DNA of 64,000 bases, taken from the NCBI GenBank assembly GCA_937927845.1, contig CALFXE010000090.1, positions 1 through 64,000 on the forward strand, in the 5' to 3' direction. The position numbers and the translations under genes are program-made. The notes beneath the pieces are model-generated. The model made no database searches. It had not been told where the DNA came from and saw only the letters and a program-made list of their open reading frames with translations. Origin of the DNA: an uncultured Paludibacter sp. (GTDB taxonomy: Bacteria; Bacteroidota; Bacteroidia; Bacteroidales; Paludibacteraceae). Below, piece after piece: positions 1-8,655 of this stretch (positions are counted from its first letter, which is position 1; every line of letters begins with the position of its first letter).

Positions 1-36
1 TGCATTTGCTTGTGGGAGAGTAGATAGCCGCCTTCT
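1..36 (+). rRNA. rrf: 5S rRNA, 3' end only (partial)
   Basis: The first ~35 bases carry GTGGGAGAGTAGATAGCCGCC, close to the conserved 3' end of bacterial 5S rRNA (GGGAGAGTAGGTCGC-type segment), directly followed by a strong terminator. The rest of the gene, and presumably an rRNA operon, lies left of the window. The call rests on a short stretch only. Confidence 0.6.
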
Positions 37-40
37 TTTA

Positions 41-79
41 AAAATCCCGATTACATAAAGTGTAGTCGGGATTTTTTTT
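41..79. terminator. Strong Rho-independent terminator between 5S rRNA and the beta-galactosidase gene
   Basis: AAAATCCCGATTACA (41-55) pairs with TGTAGTCGGGATTTT (61-75) around the five-base loop 56-60: 15 bp with one G-U pair, followed by a T run to 79. It ends the rRNA transcript on the + strand, and may also stop the convergent beta-galactosidase transcript. Confidence 0.9.
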
Positions 80-3000
80 ATGTGTGCAAAAATATTTTAT
101 GGATAATTTCCCGATCAGTATTGACCGAGACAAAATATAAACCATCAGGATAGTTAAGTTCGATAACGATATTTCCGAGAGATTTATAAGTTGCTAAAGT
201 TCGTCCCGAGATATCAAATATTCTTATTGAAGATTCTCTTTGAGATAATACATTAATTATTCCATTGGATAAGGTTGGATATACAAGAATATCGTTTTCA
301 CTAATAATAGGGATATAGTTTGAATCACTTACTTTCTCTATTTCCCAAAACGCTCCCGTAGATTTATCAGCATATACATAAGATCCTTGTACTGTTGCAT
401 CAAAATTAAAAAACCTATCAGCCATCCATGCCCCTTGCATTGTATAGATACAATCAATTTGCTTTTTTAATCTTATGCGACTATCTATATTGGTTTTTGG
501 TCCCAATCGTAAACGCCAACCATCATTTGCATTTATGTATTTATTTTTGATTTTAATATTGTAAGTATCCTCTAATCCGGAAACTTGTATGAAAGAAAAT
601 ATAAAATTTTCATTATTGCTATCCAAGGTATTTATACAGAAATCTCCTTCTGTACTGTGTGTCTTATATTGCAGATAATTGCCTGTATAAAAGTGTTTAA
701 TGTAATAATTTATTCCTGATTCTATTTCTTCACAGTCTTTGTTTTCAATATCTTTTTTTTTTGAAGCTTCAATGCTGAGTTCAGCTGCTGACGCCCATGC
801 ACGACCATTTACTTCCGACTTTGCAACTAATTTGAAGAAACGTGCTTCGGGCTTTGACGATATGTTTACCACTTGTTGATTCATTGTATTCGTAAATTGT
901 CCGGAAGCAGCAGCTCGTCCCCATTCAGTTGGATCGTTACTAAAATAAATCTCATAATTTTTTATTCGTCCGTTGTCACCATCTTTTCTTGGTAGATAAA
1001 TAAAAGATTCTACTTGATAAGTATTAATCATATCCACAATAATTTCGTGTGGATGTGTAGGTTCATTACTACCCCACTGTGTGTGCCATATGGTGCTTTC
1101 GTCATCATCGATTGCTTTATATGCTTCTTCACCTCCTGCTTGGCTTGAAAAAGATACAATACGCCATGTTGATTTATCAATAAAAAGATTTAAGTCAATA
1201 TGCGTATAAATACTGTTAAGATAACCCTGGGCAGTGCTGTATGCTTCAATATGTCCGGCATCGAAGAAATCAAATGCTCCATTATATAATTGAGATTCCT
1301 CTCCGTTGACGCTATAATAAATTTGCGAATTTGGGGTTGAGGTATTCATGTGTACTTTACCTTTCTTATCACGTTCTATTTTTACAGGAGTCGAAAATGG
1401 GCTTTCTATCCGTGCCTTTTCAGATAATTGGTTGTTTGTCAATTGAGTAGAAAGTGGCATAATAATGAAATTAAACAATGTATAATCGGATCTTAGCTCA
1501 TACTTTTCCATTACATCCGGACCGCAACTTGCATTCCCCAATCCGCGCATTTGTGCATTTAGCGACACTATCGTATTATCATTAAACTTTACCTCATACG
1601 AGTGTTTTTTTCGGTTATTTCGATTTGTATAAATGTCTTCCGGCTTATAATGAGTTGCCGAGGCAGACATCAATTCCGGCGCTATGAACAACAGACCTTT
1701 ACCATCATTATTCCTAAGAGCTATCCAGCGAACATCTTCTTTATTGCCGGTTTCTTGTGGTAAAACATATCTTTCCCATTGTTCTGTAACTGTACTGTTG
1801 TAAACACTCTCAAAACAAGCTTCTTTTCTATCAGGATAAGACTCCCAAGGTCCTCGACCAAACCAGTTAAGTTGCTCAAATTCTGCCGGCATACCTAATC
1901 TAAATCCTACTTTTGGTAATATTATCTTTTTGATGCTTGGGTCAATAATAGAATTTACGAATATAGTTCCATCACTACTGATATTAAATGTGAGTTGGGT
2001 TGTAAATGTATTTACGTTACTTGTTGCTACATATTTATTTACAATGGTTAGTTTAGCGATACCACCAATTTTCTCGATATCCCATGTGCCTGCTATTACT
2101 GATAAGTTTTTGATTCCCGCTTTATCCCATGATTCGGTTTGGGTTTTATCATTTTCGGTTGGTAATCGGAAAACATTTAATTCTAATGGTTCATTTATTA
2201 GTTGAGCTCCATTTAAAGTATAATTTATCAATGTTCCCTTCGTCTTAGAAAATACAACTGTAAAATTATCTCCTGTTACAGTAATATTATCTGTACCCTC
2301 CGTAATATCTAAATTAGCATTCGACGGGATTTGATATATCGGTTTTATCGCATTTTTCAACTTTATCTGTTCACTTGCCACTTCATATCCGGTATTAGCC
2401 CACCAAGTAGTTTCTTTTTGATATACATTGAATCTTATAAAATATTCTGCTTCTGCCTGTGGATTTTCAGGTAATGCATTAATTTGAATTTCTTTACTTT
2501 CACCGGCAGAAAGCGTTTCATTTATTTGTCCTGTTGCTATGACTTTACCATCTTCTAACACAGAATAATGGATGTTCAAATCATCGGTATTTTTAAATGC
2601 CAACTTGCTTTTTAGAATAAAAGTTTTGTTATCTTCTTTCATAGAAAAGTCAATAGGCTGATATATTTTTTTTGTATTGTATGATTTAGCAGAAAGTGTA
2701 AAATCTGAAAAAATAAGTCCATTAGTACAGAAAGTTCCATCGTTAGGACGGTCGCCGAAATCACCTCCGTAAGCCCAATAAGTCTCACTTGGTTTTCCCG
2801 GCACTTCCATCTTAATGCTTTGGTCTTTCCAGTCCCATATAAATTCTCCTGTCAACGAAGGATAGGTTTCGTACAAATCAAACATTTCACGTACATTGCC
2901 CATAGCATTTCCCATTGCATGGCTGTTTTCGCATTGGATATGCGGACGAGGTTTCGTTTCTTTCAAACGATCTTCACCAATTTTCTTGATATGGTCGTAA

Positions 3001-4583
3001 TGTCCATACATCGTACTGCTTACGTCAGCCCATTGGCTATTTCCTTCGTAATGTGTAAGGCGAGTTTTATCCAATGCTTTAATTGCATTTTCTACCGATT
3101 CAAAGTTATTACCATTACCGGATTCATTTCCATACGACCACATAAAAATACATGCATGGTTACGTAACCATTTTACATGGTTGTGATTGCGTTCTACCAT
3201 TGGCTTACGGAATAATTCTACACTTGATAACCCCGTATTTCCATGACATTCAACATTGGCTTCTGCTAAAACATATAAGCCATATTTATCACATAATTCA
3301 TAAAAATACGGATTATTTGGATAATGAGATGTTCTCACTGCATTAATATTCAGTCGTTTCATAGTTTTCACGTCCATTTCCATTTCTTCTTTAGAAATGG
3401 TGCGCCCATTTATCTCGCTATGATCATGACGGTTAACTCCATGAAATACCATGCGTTGTCCGTTAATGAGTAATTCGCCTTTAGAGCCTATACTTATTTT
3501 ACGAAATCCAACTTTTCCTCCTCTAATGTCAATCGTATTTTCTGAATTCTCTAATGTTAGAACCAAATCATATAAATTTGGCATTTCTGCGCTCCATTTT
3601 TTGGGATCTGTTACATTAAATTTTATTTTATTCAAACCGATAGTCGGAGAATCAAGATTTTTCTCTGCAACAACAGAAGCTCCATCCATAATTTTAGCAG
3701 TTAATTTCGATGATGCGAGTAACGAACCACTAAGTTCAACATCGATAGTTACTTCAGCATCTTTATATTGCTTATCTAAATCAACCTGAAAAAAATAATC
3801 ACGTATTTGAGTTTTAGGTGCTGACCATAAAAACACATCACGACTAATGCCTGATAAACGCCAAAAATCTTGGCACTCTAAAAATGAGCCACTGGTGAAA
3901 CGATAAATCTGTATAGCTACTATATTAGTACCGGCAGTCAAAAAATCGGTTATTTTAAATTCAGAAGGTAAATAAGAGTCTTCGGCATAGCCTACTTGCT
4001 GACCGTTTATCCATATATAATAACCAGGACCGGCACCATTCAAACGAATATACACGTCACGGTTCGACCACTCAGCAGGAATTGTAAATTCTTTACGGTA
4101 GCTTCCAATGGGATTTCGCATATTGCTGTTGTACGTAAAATCTGCACGAGGATTTTCCTGTACTTTATAGGTAGTCGAATTGTATGTAAATGGATACATC
4201 GTGTTTACATACAGCGGTGGATCCCAGCTTTTATTATTGCGCATGCCATAAATCTGCCATACTGATGGAACTTCTATTTCGTCCCATGCACTTGCATTAA
4301 AGTCTGTTTTATAGAAATCATTAGGTTTCGCATCAGGGTCTTTTGCCCAGTAAAATTTCCATGTACCATTTAAGGATTGATAATAATTAGAGTTTTCAAT
4401 ACGCTTTTCCTGTAATTCTTGTTCAGTAGCAAATGGAATTGCAATTGTATGAGCTTCTTCGCGATTGATATTTGTTATGGACACATCATTCCAGGCTGTA
4501 GTCCAGTTTTCAAAAGCAGAAAGTTGATTAAAACACGAACCTATCAATACTGTTATTAATGCAAGTTTTGTAAATGTTTTCAT
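78..4583 (-). CDS. Secreted GH2 beta-galactosidase with F5/8 type C domain and T9SS sorting domain
   Basis: Hydrolyses terminal beta-galactosides (or related beta-glycosides) outside the cell. Signal peptide at residues 1-23. The GH2 sugar-binding domain (~60-270), Ig-like domain (~270-370) and TIM barrel (~370-660) follow, with acid/base Glu487 in GNESG and nucleophile Glu552 in CENSHAMGN. A LacZ-type small-chain domain spans ~760-1030. At 1501 aa it is about 450 aa longer than E. coli LacZ; the extra part holds a chitobiase/FN3-like segment (~1070-1130), a discoidin/F5-8 type C carbohydrate-binding module (~1130-1280), a possible ricin-like domain (~1290-1410) and a C-terminal T9SS type A sorting domain (~1425-1501), implying cell-surface or secreted location. 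It stands alone, convergent with the rRNA operon. The exact substrate cannot be read from sequence. Confidence 0.93.
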   Translation of the reverse strand: MKTFTKLALITVLIGSCFNQLSAFENWTTAWNDVSITNINREEAHTIAIPFATEQELQEKRIENSNYYQSLNGTWKFYWAKDPDAKPNDFYKTDFNASAWDEIEVPSVWQIYGMRNNKSWDPPLYVNTMYPFTYNSTTYKVQENPRADFTYNSNMRNPIGSYRKEFTIPAEWSNRDVYIRLNGAGPGYYIWINGQQVGYAEDSYLPSEFKITDFLTAGTNIVAIQIYRFTSGSFLECQDFWRLSGISRDVFLWSAPKTQIRDYFFQVDLDKQYKDAEVTIDVELSGSLLASSKLTAKIMDGASVVAEKNLDSPTIGLNKIKFNVTDPKKWSAEMPNLYDLVLTLENSENTIDIRGGKVGFRKISIGSKGELLINGQRMVFHGVNRHDHSEINGRTISKEEMEMDVKTMKRLNINAVRTSHYPNNPYFYELCDKYGLYVLAEANVECHGNTGLSSVELFRKPMVERNHNHVKWLRNHACIFMWSYGNESGNGNNFESVENAIKALDKTRLTHYEGNSQWADVSSTMYGHYDHIKKIGEDRLKETKPRPHIQCENSHAMGNAMGNVREMFDLYETYPSLTGEFIWDWKDQSIKMEVPGKPSETYWAYGGDFGDRPNDGTFCTNGLIFSDFTLSAKSYNTKKIYQPIDFSMKEDNKTFILKSKLAFKNTDDLNIHYSVLEDGKVIATGQINETLSAGESKEIQINALPENPQAEAEYFIRFNVYQKETTWWANTGYEVASEQIKLKNAIKPIYQIPSNANLDITEGTDNITVTGDNFTVVFSKTKGTLINYTLNGAQLINEPLELNVFRLPTENDKTQTESWDKAGIKNLSVIAGTWDIEKIGGIAKLTIVNKYVATSNVNTFTTQLTFNISSDGTIFVNSIIDPSIKKIILPKVGFRLGMPAEFEQLNWFGRGPWESYPDRKEACFESVYNSTVTEQWERYVLPQETGNKEDVRWIALRNNDGKGLLFIAPELMSASATHYKPEDIYTNRNNRKKHSYEVKFNDNTIVSLNAQMRGLGNASCGPDVMEKYELRSDYTLFNFIIMPLSTQLTNNQLSEKARIESPFSTPVKIERDKKGKVHMNTSTPNSQIYYSVNGEESQLYNGAFDFFDAGHIEAYSTAQGYLNSIYTHIDLNLFIDKSTWRIVSFSSQAGGEEAYKAIDDDESTIWHTQWGSNEPTHPHEIIVDMINTYQVESFIYLPRKDGDNGRIKNYEIYFSNDPTEWGRAAASGQFTNTMNQQVVNISSKPEARFFKLVAKSEVNGRAWASAAELSIEASKKKDIENKDCEEIESGINYYIKHFYTGNYLQYKTHSTEGDFCINTLDSNNENFIFSFIQVSGLEDTYNIKIKNKYINANDGWRLRLGPKTNIDSRIRLKKQIDCIYTMQGAWMADRFFNFDATVQGSYVYADKSTGAFWEIEKVSDSNYIPIISENDILVYPTLSNGIINVLSQRESSIRIFDISGRTLATYKSLGNIVIELNYPDGLYFVSVNTDREIIHKIFLHT

Positions 4584-4793
4584 GATTTTTTATTAAATTT
4601 ATTTCGTTTTAATTATTGTTCCTGTTTGTGTAAGATAGTGGTCCTACTTGTGTTTATAATGATGCTGTACGATTTTATCTTTCGAAGCAAAATTGCTGTG
4701 ATATTTATAGGTATCCGGATTGTAGTCTTATATTATAATATTAAAATTTCCATTAAGGGATTTAATTTAATATGTACATCCTTTTAAAAAGTA

Positions 4794-4801
4794 CAAATAT
4801 A
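4794..4801 (-). promoter_or_regulatory. Candidate -7 box for the beta-galactosidase gene
   Basis: Reads TATATTTG on the minus strand, matching the Bacteroidota -7 consensus TAnnTTTG. No matching -33 TTG was found at 19-21 bp. It would give a ~200-nt leader, which is long, so this is tentative. Confidence 0.35.
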
Positions 4802-4915
4802 GTAAATCATTTGTTAACCACACCTGCACATACCTAAAAATACAGATAAATACCTCAACTATACCCATCAATTGTCAACTATTACTTTATTGATAACTAA
4901 TTGCATTTTTTTTTG

Positions 4916-4923
4916 TAAATTTG
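4916..4923 (+). promoter_or_regulatory. -7 box of the pfp promoter
   Basis: TAAATTTG matches the Bacteroidota -7 consensus and lies 42 bp before the pfp ATG. The nearest upstream TTG (4890-4892) is spaced 23 bp, slightly longer than ideal. Confidence 0.6.
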
Positions 4924-4965
4924 CGGTCAATTTGAAATCAATTAATAAAATATTTATAAAATCAA

Positions 4966-6621
4966 ATGAAACCAATGCTAAAAAGCTCTTTGCAGATTGC
5001 AAGGGCGTCTTATCAACCAAAGTTACCTGCATCTCTTTTAGGTAATGTAGTTTTAAAAGAAGGTGCTGCCACTGTTTCGGTTGCAGATCAGGAAGATATT
5101 AAAAATCTATTCCCAAACACTTATGGAATGCCACTAATCACATTCGAACCCGGTGAGAAAAAGGATTATCCGATTAAAAATGTTGGAGTAATTCTGTCGG
5201 GCGGACAAGCTCCGGGTGGACATAATGTAATATGCGGACTTTATGATGGCTTGAAAAAGCTTAATCCTGCAAATAAATTATATGGTTTTCTGGGTGGTCC
5301 AAGTGGTTTGGTTGATCATAAATATATTGAACTTACTAAAGAAGTGGTAGATGAATATCGCAATACAGGCGGGTTTGATATTATTGGGTCGGGACGTACT
5401 AAACTCGAAGAAGCTGAACAATATGACAAAGGAGCTGAAATTTGCAAAAAGCTTGGTATAAAAGCTATTGTTATCATCGGTGGTGACGATTCAAATACAA
5501 ATGCATGTGTACTCGCTGAATATTACGTGCAAAAAGGTGAAGATATTCAGGTTATAGGTTGCCCTAAAACTATAGACGGTGACTTAAAGAACGAGATGAT
5601 TGAAACTTCTTTTGGTTTTGATACTGCCTGTAAAGTTTATTCCGAATTAATAGGCAATATTCAACGTGATGCCAATTCTGCGAAGAAATACTGGCACTTT
5701 ATCCGTTTAATGGGGCGTTCGGCTTCTCATATCACTTTAGAATGTGCATTGCAAAGTCAGCCAAACATTTGTATTATATCAGAAGAAGTGGAAGCAAAGA
5801 ATATGACTTTGACCGATATAGTTGAAGATATAGTAAATGTGATTGTTCACAGAGCTGAACATGGACAAAATTTTGGGACTATACTTATACCTGAAGGGTT
5901 GATAGAATTTATTCCTGCAATGAAAAAGTTAATTGCTGAACTGAATGATTTATTAGCTCACAACGATGATTTTAACGCTCTTGAAACGGATGACGAAAAA
6001 CGTCAATATGTAAAAGGGACATTGTCGCCTGAAAGTGCTAAAGTTTACCGCGACCTACCGAAAGGCATTGCGCGTCAGCTTACTCTCGATAGAGACCCTC
6101 ACGGCAATGTGCAAGTTTCATTAATTGAAACTGAAAAGTTGCTTATCGAAATGGTTGCTAAACGCTTAGCTCTTCTGAAAGCTGCCGGTCAATATAAAGG
6201 TAAATTCTCATCAATCGGTCATTTCTTTGGATATGAGGGAAGATGTGCTATACCATCAAATTTTGATGCGGATTATACTTATTCATTAGGTTATACTGCT
6301 TCTGTCTTAATTTCTGAAGGAAAAACAGGTTATATGTCATCTGTCAGGAATACTACTGCACCAGCTTCAGAATGGATTGCCGGTGGTGTACCTATTACTA
6401 TGATGATGAATATGGAACGTCGCCATGGAAAAATGAAACCTGTTATTCAAAAAGCATTAGTGAGATTAGATGGAGCACCATTCCAATTTTTCGCAAAGCA
6501 TCGTAATTCATGGGCGGATGCAAGTTTAAGTTATATTTATCCTGGTCCTATTCAATATTTTGGTCCAACCGAGGTGTGCGATCAGCCTACTAAAACATTA
6601 CAATTAGAAAAAGGGTTATAA
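4966..6621 (+). CDS. pfp: Diphosphate--fructose-6-phosphate 1-phosphotransferase (PPi-PFK, long type)
   Basis: Reversibly phosphorylates fructose 6-phosphate to fructose 1,6-bisphosphate with pyrophosphate (EC 2.7.1.90) in cytosolic glycolysis/gluconeogenesis. The phosphodonor motif is GGDD (172-175) rather than the GGDG of ATP-dependent enzymes, and PKTIDGD (200-206) carries the Lys typical of PPi use plus the catalytic Asp204. MGRSASH and the substrate motif PEG follow. The 551-aa length fits the long clade of plant and Bacteroidota enzymes. It is monocistronic, with a -7 box upstream and a hairpin downstream. The pyrophosphate specificity is inferred from the two motifs and well supported for this family. 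Confidence 0.96.
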   Translation: MKPMLKSSLQIARASYQPKLPASLLGNVVLKEGAATVSVADQEDIKNLFPNTYGMPLITFEPGEKKDYPIKNVGVILSGGQAPGGHNVICGLYDGLKKLNPANKLYGFLGGPSGLVDHKYIELTKEVVDEYRNTGGFDIIGSGRTKLEEAEQYDKGAEICKKLGIKAIVIIGGDDSNTNACVLAEYYVQKGEDIQVIGCPKTIDGDLKNEMIETSFGFDTACKVYSELIGNIQRDANSAKKYWHFIRLMGRSASHITLECALQSQPNICIISEEVEAKNMTLTDIVEDIVNVIVHRAEHGQNFGTILIPEGLIEFIPAMKKLIAELNDLLAHNDDFNALETDDEKRQYVKGTLSPESAKVYRDLPKGIARQLTLDRDPHGNVQVSLIETEKLLIEMVAKRLALLKAAGQYKGKFSSIGHFFGYEGRCAIPSNFDADYTYSLGYTASVLISEGKTGYMSSVRNTTAPASEWIAGGVPITMMMNMERRHGKMKPVIQKALVRLDGAPFQFFAKHRNSWADASLSYIYPGPIQYFGPTEVCDQPTKTLQLEKGL

Positions 6622-6651
6622 TCAATTAGTTGACAAACTAACTATAAATAG

Positions 6652-6691
6652 AATAAGGCATATAAGTTAGAAATAACCTTTATGCCTTATT
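6652..6691. terminator. Bidirectional hairpin between convergent pfp and fabH
   Basis: AATAAGGCATA (6652-6662) pairs perfectly with TATGCCTTATT (6681-6691) around an 18-base loop. Its position between two convergent genes fits a shared terminator, though the flanking T run is short. Confidence 0.65.
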
Positions 6692-6699
6692 TAATATTT

Positions 6700-6734
6700 G
6701 TGATTGGTAATTAGTGATTGGTGATTAGTGATTG
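6700..6734. repeat. Tandem heptamer array (GTGATTR)x5
   Basis: Five consecutive 7-mers (GTGATTG, GTAATTA, GTGATTG, GTGATTA, GTGATTG) end just before the fabH stop codon. The array is the reverse complement of the array at 60865-60899. Confidence 0.85.
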
Positions 6735-6740
6735 GTGTGA

Positions 6741-7730
6741 TTAGTAAGCCCATTTCAGCCACACTGCTCCCCAAGTAAACCCTGCACCAAAAGCAGTAAG
6801 TATTATATTATCACCTTTTTTGAATTTCTTCTCATACTCCCAAATACAAATAGGGATTGTAGCAGCAGATGTATTACCATACTTCTCAATATTAATAATT
6901 ACTCTGCTATAATCTACACCGGTACGATTAACCACCGCATCGATTATTCTTAAGTTTGCCTGATGTGGAATCAACCAGTTAATATCTTCAGAAGTTAAAT
7001 TATTCTTGTCCATTATATCTCCTGAAGCACCTGCCATATTAGTAACAGCATGTTTAAAAACTGCCTGTCCTTCCTGATAGATTGAATGTTCGTGGCGATC
7101 TATTGTTTCATAAGATGCAGGATGTGCTGAACCACCGGCTTTAAGCATTAAATGTTTTCCTCCACCTCCGTCGGTGTAAAGCAATGAATCCATAACACCC
7201 AATTCATCTGTGGATGGCTCAACCAAAACGACTCCTGCTCCGTCTCCAAATAAAGGTGCAGTCGTACGATCCTCATAATTAGTGATTGAAGACATTTTTT
7301 CTGCTCCAAAAACTAATACTTTTTTATACCTTCCTGATTCAATGAAACTTGCAGCGTTTGTTAAGGCGACAATAAATCCCGAACATGCAGCCTGCAAGTC
7401 GAATCCAAGTGCATTTTTAATTCCTAATTTTTCAGCAACAACAGAAGCACAAGATGGAAAAATATAATCCGATGTAGTCGTAGCAACCAGAATCAAATCA
7501 ATCTCTTCAGGTTTTACACTGGTTTTTGCAAACAACTCCTCTGCTGCTTTAACAGCCATATAGGATGTTCCCGCATTCGATTCTTTAAGAATGCGACGTT
7601 CTTTGATACCAACTCGTGTTGTTATCCATTCATCACTGGTGTCCATCATGGTGCTTAGCTCCTGATTGTCCAATATGTATTCTGGAACATATCCCCCAAC
7701 ACCGGTGATTACAGCGTGAATTTTTGACAT
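6741..7730 (-). CDS. fabH: 3-oxoacyl-[ACP] synthase III (KAS III)
   Basis: Starts fatty-acid synthesis by condensing acetyl-CoA (or branched acyl-CoA) with malonyl-ACP in the cytoplasm. The thiolase-fold catalytic triad is visible: Cys116 in AACSGF, His256 in PHQANLR and Asn286 in YGNTSAA. The length of 329 aa is typical. It is the last gene of the DUF177-rpmF-fabH operon, starting 1 bp after the rpmF stop. This conserved cluster couples lipid synthesis to ribosome production. A plsX gene, often found between rpmF and fabH in other phyla, is absent here. Confidence 0.97.
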   Translation of the reverse strand: MSKIHAVITGVGGYVPEYILDNQELSTMMDTSDEWITTRVGIKERRILKESNAGTSYMAVKAAEELFAKTSVKPEEIDLILVATTTSDYIFPSCASVVAEKLGIKNALGFDLQAACSGFIVALTNAASFIESGRYKKVLVFGAEKMSSITNYEDRTTAPLFGDGAGVVLVEPSTDELGVMDSLLYTDGGGGKHLMLKAGGSAHPASYETIDRHEHSIYQEGQAVFKHAVTNMAGASGDIMDKNNLTSEDINWLIPHQANLRIIDAVVNRTGVDYSRVIINIEKYGNTSAATIPICIWEYEKKFKKGDNIILTAFGAGFTWGAVWLKWAY

Positions 7731-7731
7731 A

Positions 7732-7917
7732 TTATGCTTTTACTGTTTTTTCAATAGCTAATTTACCTCTATAGTATCCACATTCACCACATATTGTATG
7801 ATAAATGTGAGCAGCACCACAGTTTGGACAAATAGCCAATGTTGGCGCAACAGCTTTATCGTGAGTCCTTCTTTTAGCTGTACGAGTCTTTGAATGTTTT
7901 CTTTTTGGATGTGCCAT
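7732..7917 (-). CDS. rpmF: 50S ribosomal protein L32
   Basis: Small basic protein of the large ribosomal subunit. The 61-aa sequence starts MAHPKRKHSK, as in the L32 family, and keeps the zinc-ribbon cysteines C30-x2-C33 and C43-x2-C46, so it is the zinc-binding (C+) form. It lies between the DUF177 gene and fabH in one operon. Confidence 0.97.
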   Translation of the reverse strand: MAHPKRKHSKTRTAKRRTHDKAVAPTLAICPNCGAAHIYHTICGECGYYRGKLAIEKTVKA

Positions 7918-7932
7918 TTTTGTGTATATTAA

Positions 7933-8514
7933 TTAATTATTATCAAAATTTATGTTTTGTAGACTTCCCCATCTTGGATCAATAGGCTCGTCTGTATCAA
8001 TCGAATCATCATCATCAGTTTCAATATCAAATAGATCATTATCCTCCTCGTCATCTTTCTGACGGGTAATATGACGTTTAAGTTTGTCAACCATGCCTTT
8101 ATTACACTCTCCAGGTAAATGTACGTGCTTAATTGGTATGTTAAGTACAATAAATTCGTACAAGAACCAAGCGATATTAATACTGCCGTCAGCTTCAGGC
8201 ACTATTACAATTTCATTTTCTTCGGAAAAATTTTTCCCGAATTTGACTTCAATTTTATCATCATATCTGATAGGCTGCTCCATTTCGTCAAGACATCTGT
8301 TGCATGGAATTATTATAAATCCATCCAACTTAATGTTCAATTCATATGTTGTTATTCTCTTTTGAACGAAAACTTCTGCTTTTATCTGTCCTTTTTTTAC
8401 TTCCGGACTATCAATCTTAGCAAAATACTCGTCGTTCAAATCAAATTCAAACACTCTAACACTACTATCAGTTATATCTTTTAATACGATATTGTAAAGT
8501 CCGAATTTAGACAT
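7933..8514 (-). CDS. DUF177 family protein (YceD-like)
   Basis: Family member (PF02620) encoded upstream of rpmF across bacteria; E. coli YceD and plant homologues are implicated in 23S rRNA/large-subunit maturation. The 193-aa protein has the family CxxC-type motif PCNRC (Cys71, Cys74) and a very acidic C-terminus (~165-182) typical of Bacteroidota versions. It is the first gene of the operon, 15 bp before rpmF. The assignment rests on the motif and synteny; the ribosomal role is inferred from relatives. Confidence 0.88.
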   Translation of the reverse strand: MSKFGLYNIVLKDITDSSVRVFEFDLNDEYFAKIDSPEVKKGQIKAEVFVQKRITTYELNIKLDGFIIIPCNRCLDEMEQPIRYDDKIEVKFGKNFSEENEIVIVPEADGSINIAWFLYEFIVLNIPIKHVHLPGECNKGMVDKLKRHITRQKDDEEDNDLFDIETDDDDSIDTDEPIDPRWGSLQNINFDNN

Positions 8515-8543
8515 AGTTACGCTATTGCTTTTAAAAAACCGTG

Positions 8544-8551
8544 CAAAATTA
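8544..8551 (-). promoter_or_regulatory. -7 box of the DUF177-rpmF-fabH operon
   Basis: Reads TAATTTTG on the minus strand, 30 bp upstream of the first ATG. No clear -33 element. Confidence 0.5.
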
Positions 8552-8593
8552 CAAAAAGTTTGGGGATTATGAAATAAATAAATGAAATATTAA

Positions 8594-8607
8594 CCTTTTT
8601 AAAAAGG
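8594..8607. other. Perfect 14-bp palindrome downstream of the histidine kinase gene
   Basis: CCTTTTTAAAAAGG lies between the kinase stop and the DUF177 promoter. It could be a weak terminator or an operator; nothing distinguishes these. Confidence 0.3.
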
Positions 8608-8655
8608 GATGTCAAGTTTTAAACACCAACAACTGCCCATCAAACAATGTTAAAA

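Larger units (their letters stand above)
4584..4965. other. Divergent intergenic region between beta-galactosidase and pfp
   Basis: 382 bp with no convincing gene. It holds candidate -7 boxes in both directions (4794-4801 minus, 4916-4923 plus) and AT-rich sequence. No riboswitch or clear operator was recognised. Confidence 0.6.

Noticed and set aside
2820..3346. Open frames on the + strand inside the beta-galactosidase gene
   Set aside because: Antisense to a well-defined GH2 domain, no signal peptide, motif or promoter; shadows of the real gene.
8084..8484. Two + strand frames opposite the DUF177 gene
   Set aside because: Low-complexity Phe/Ile/Ser-rich translations overlapping each other and a conserved gene; not coding.
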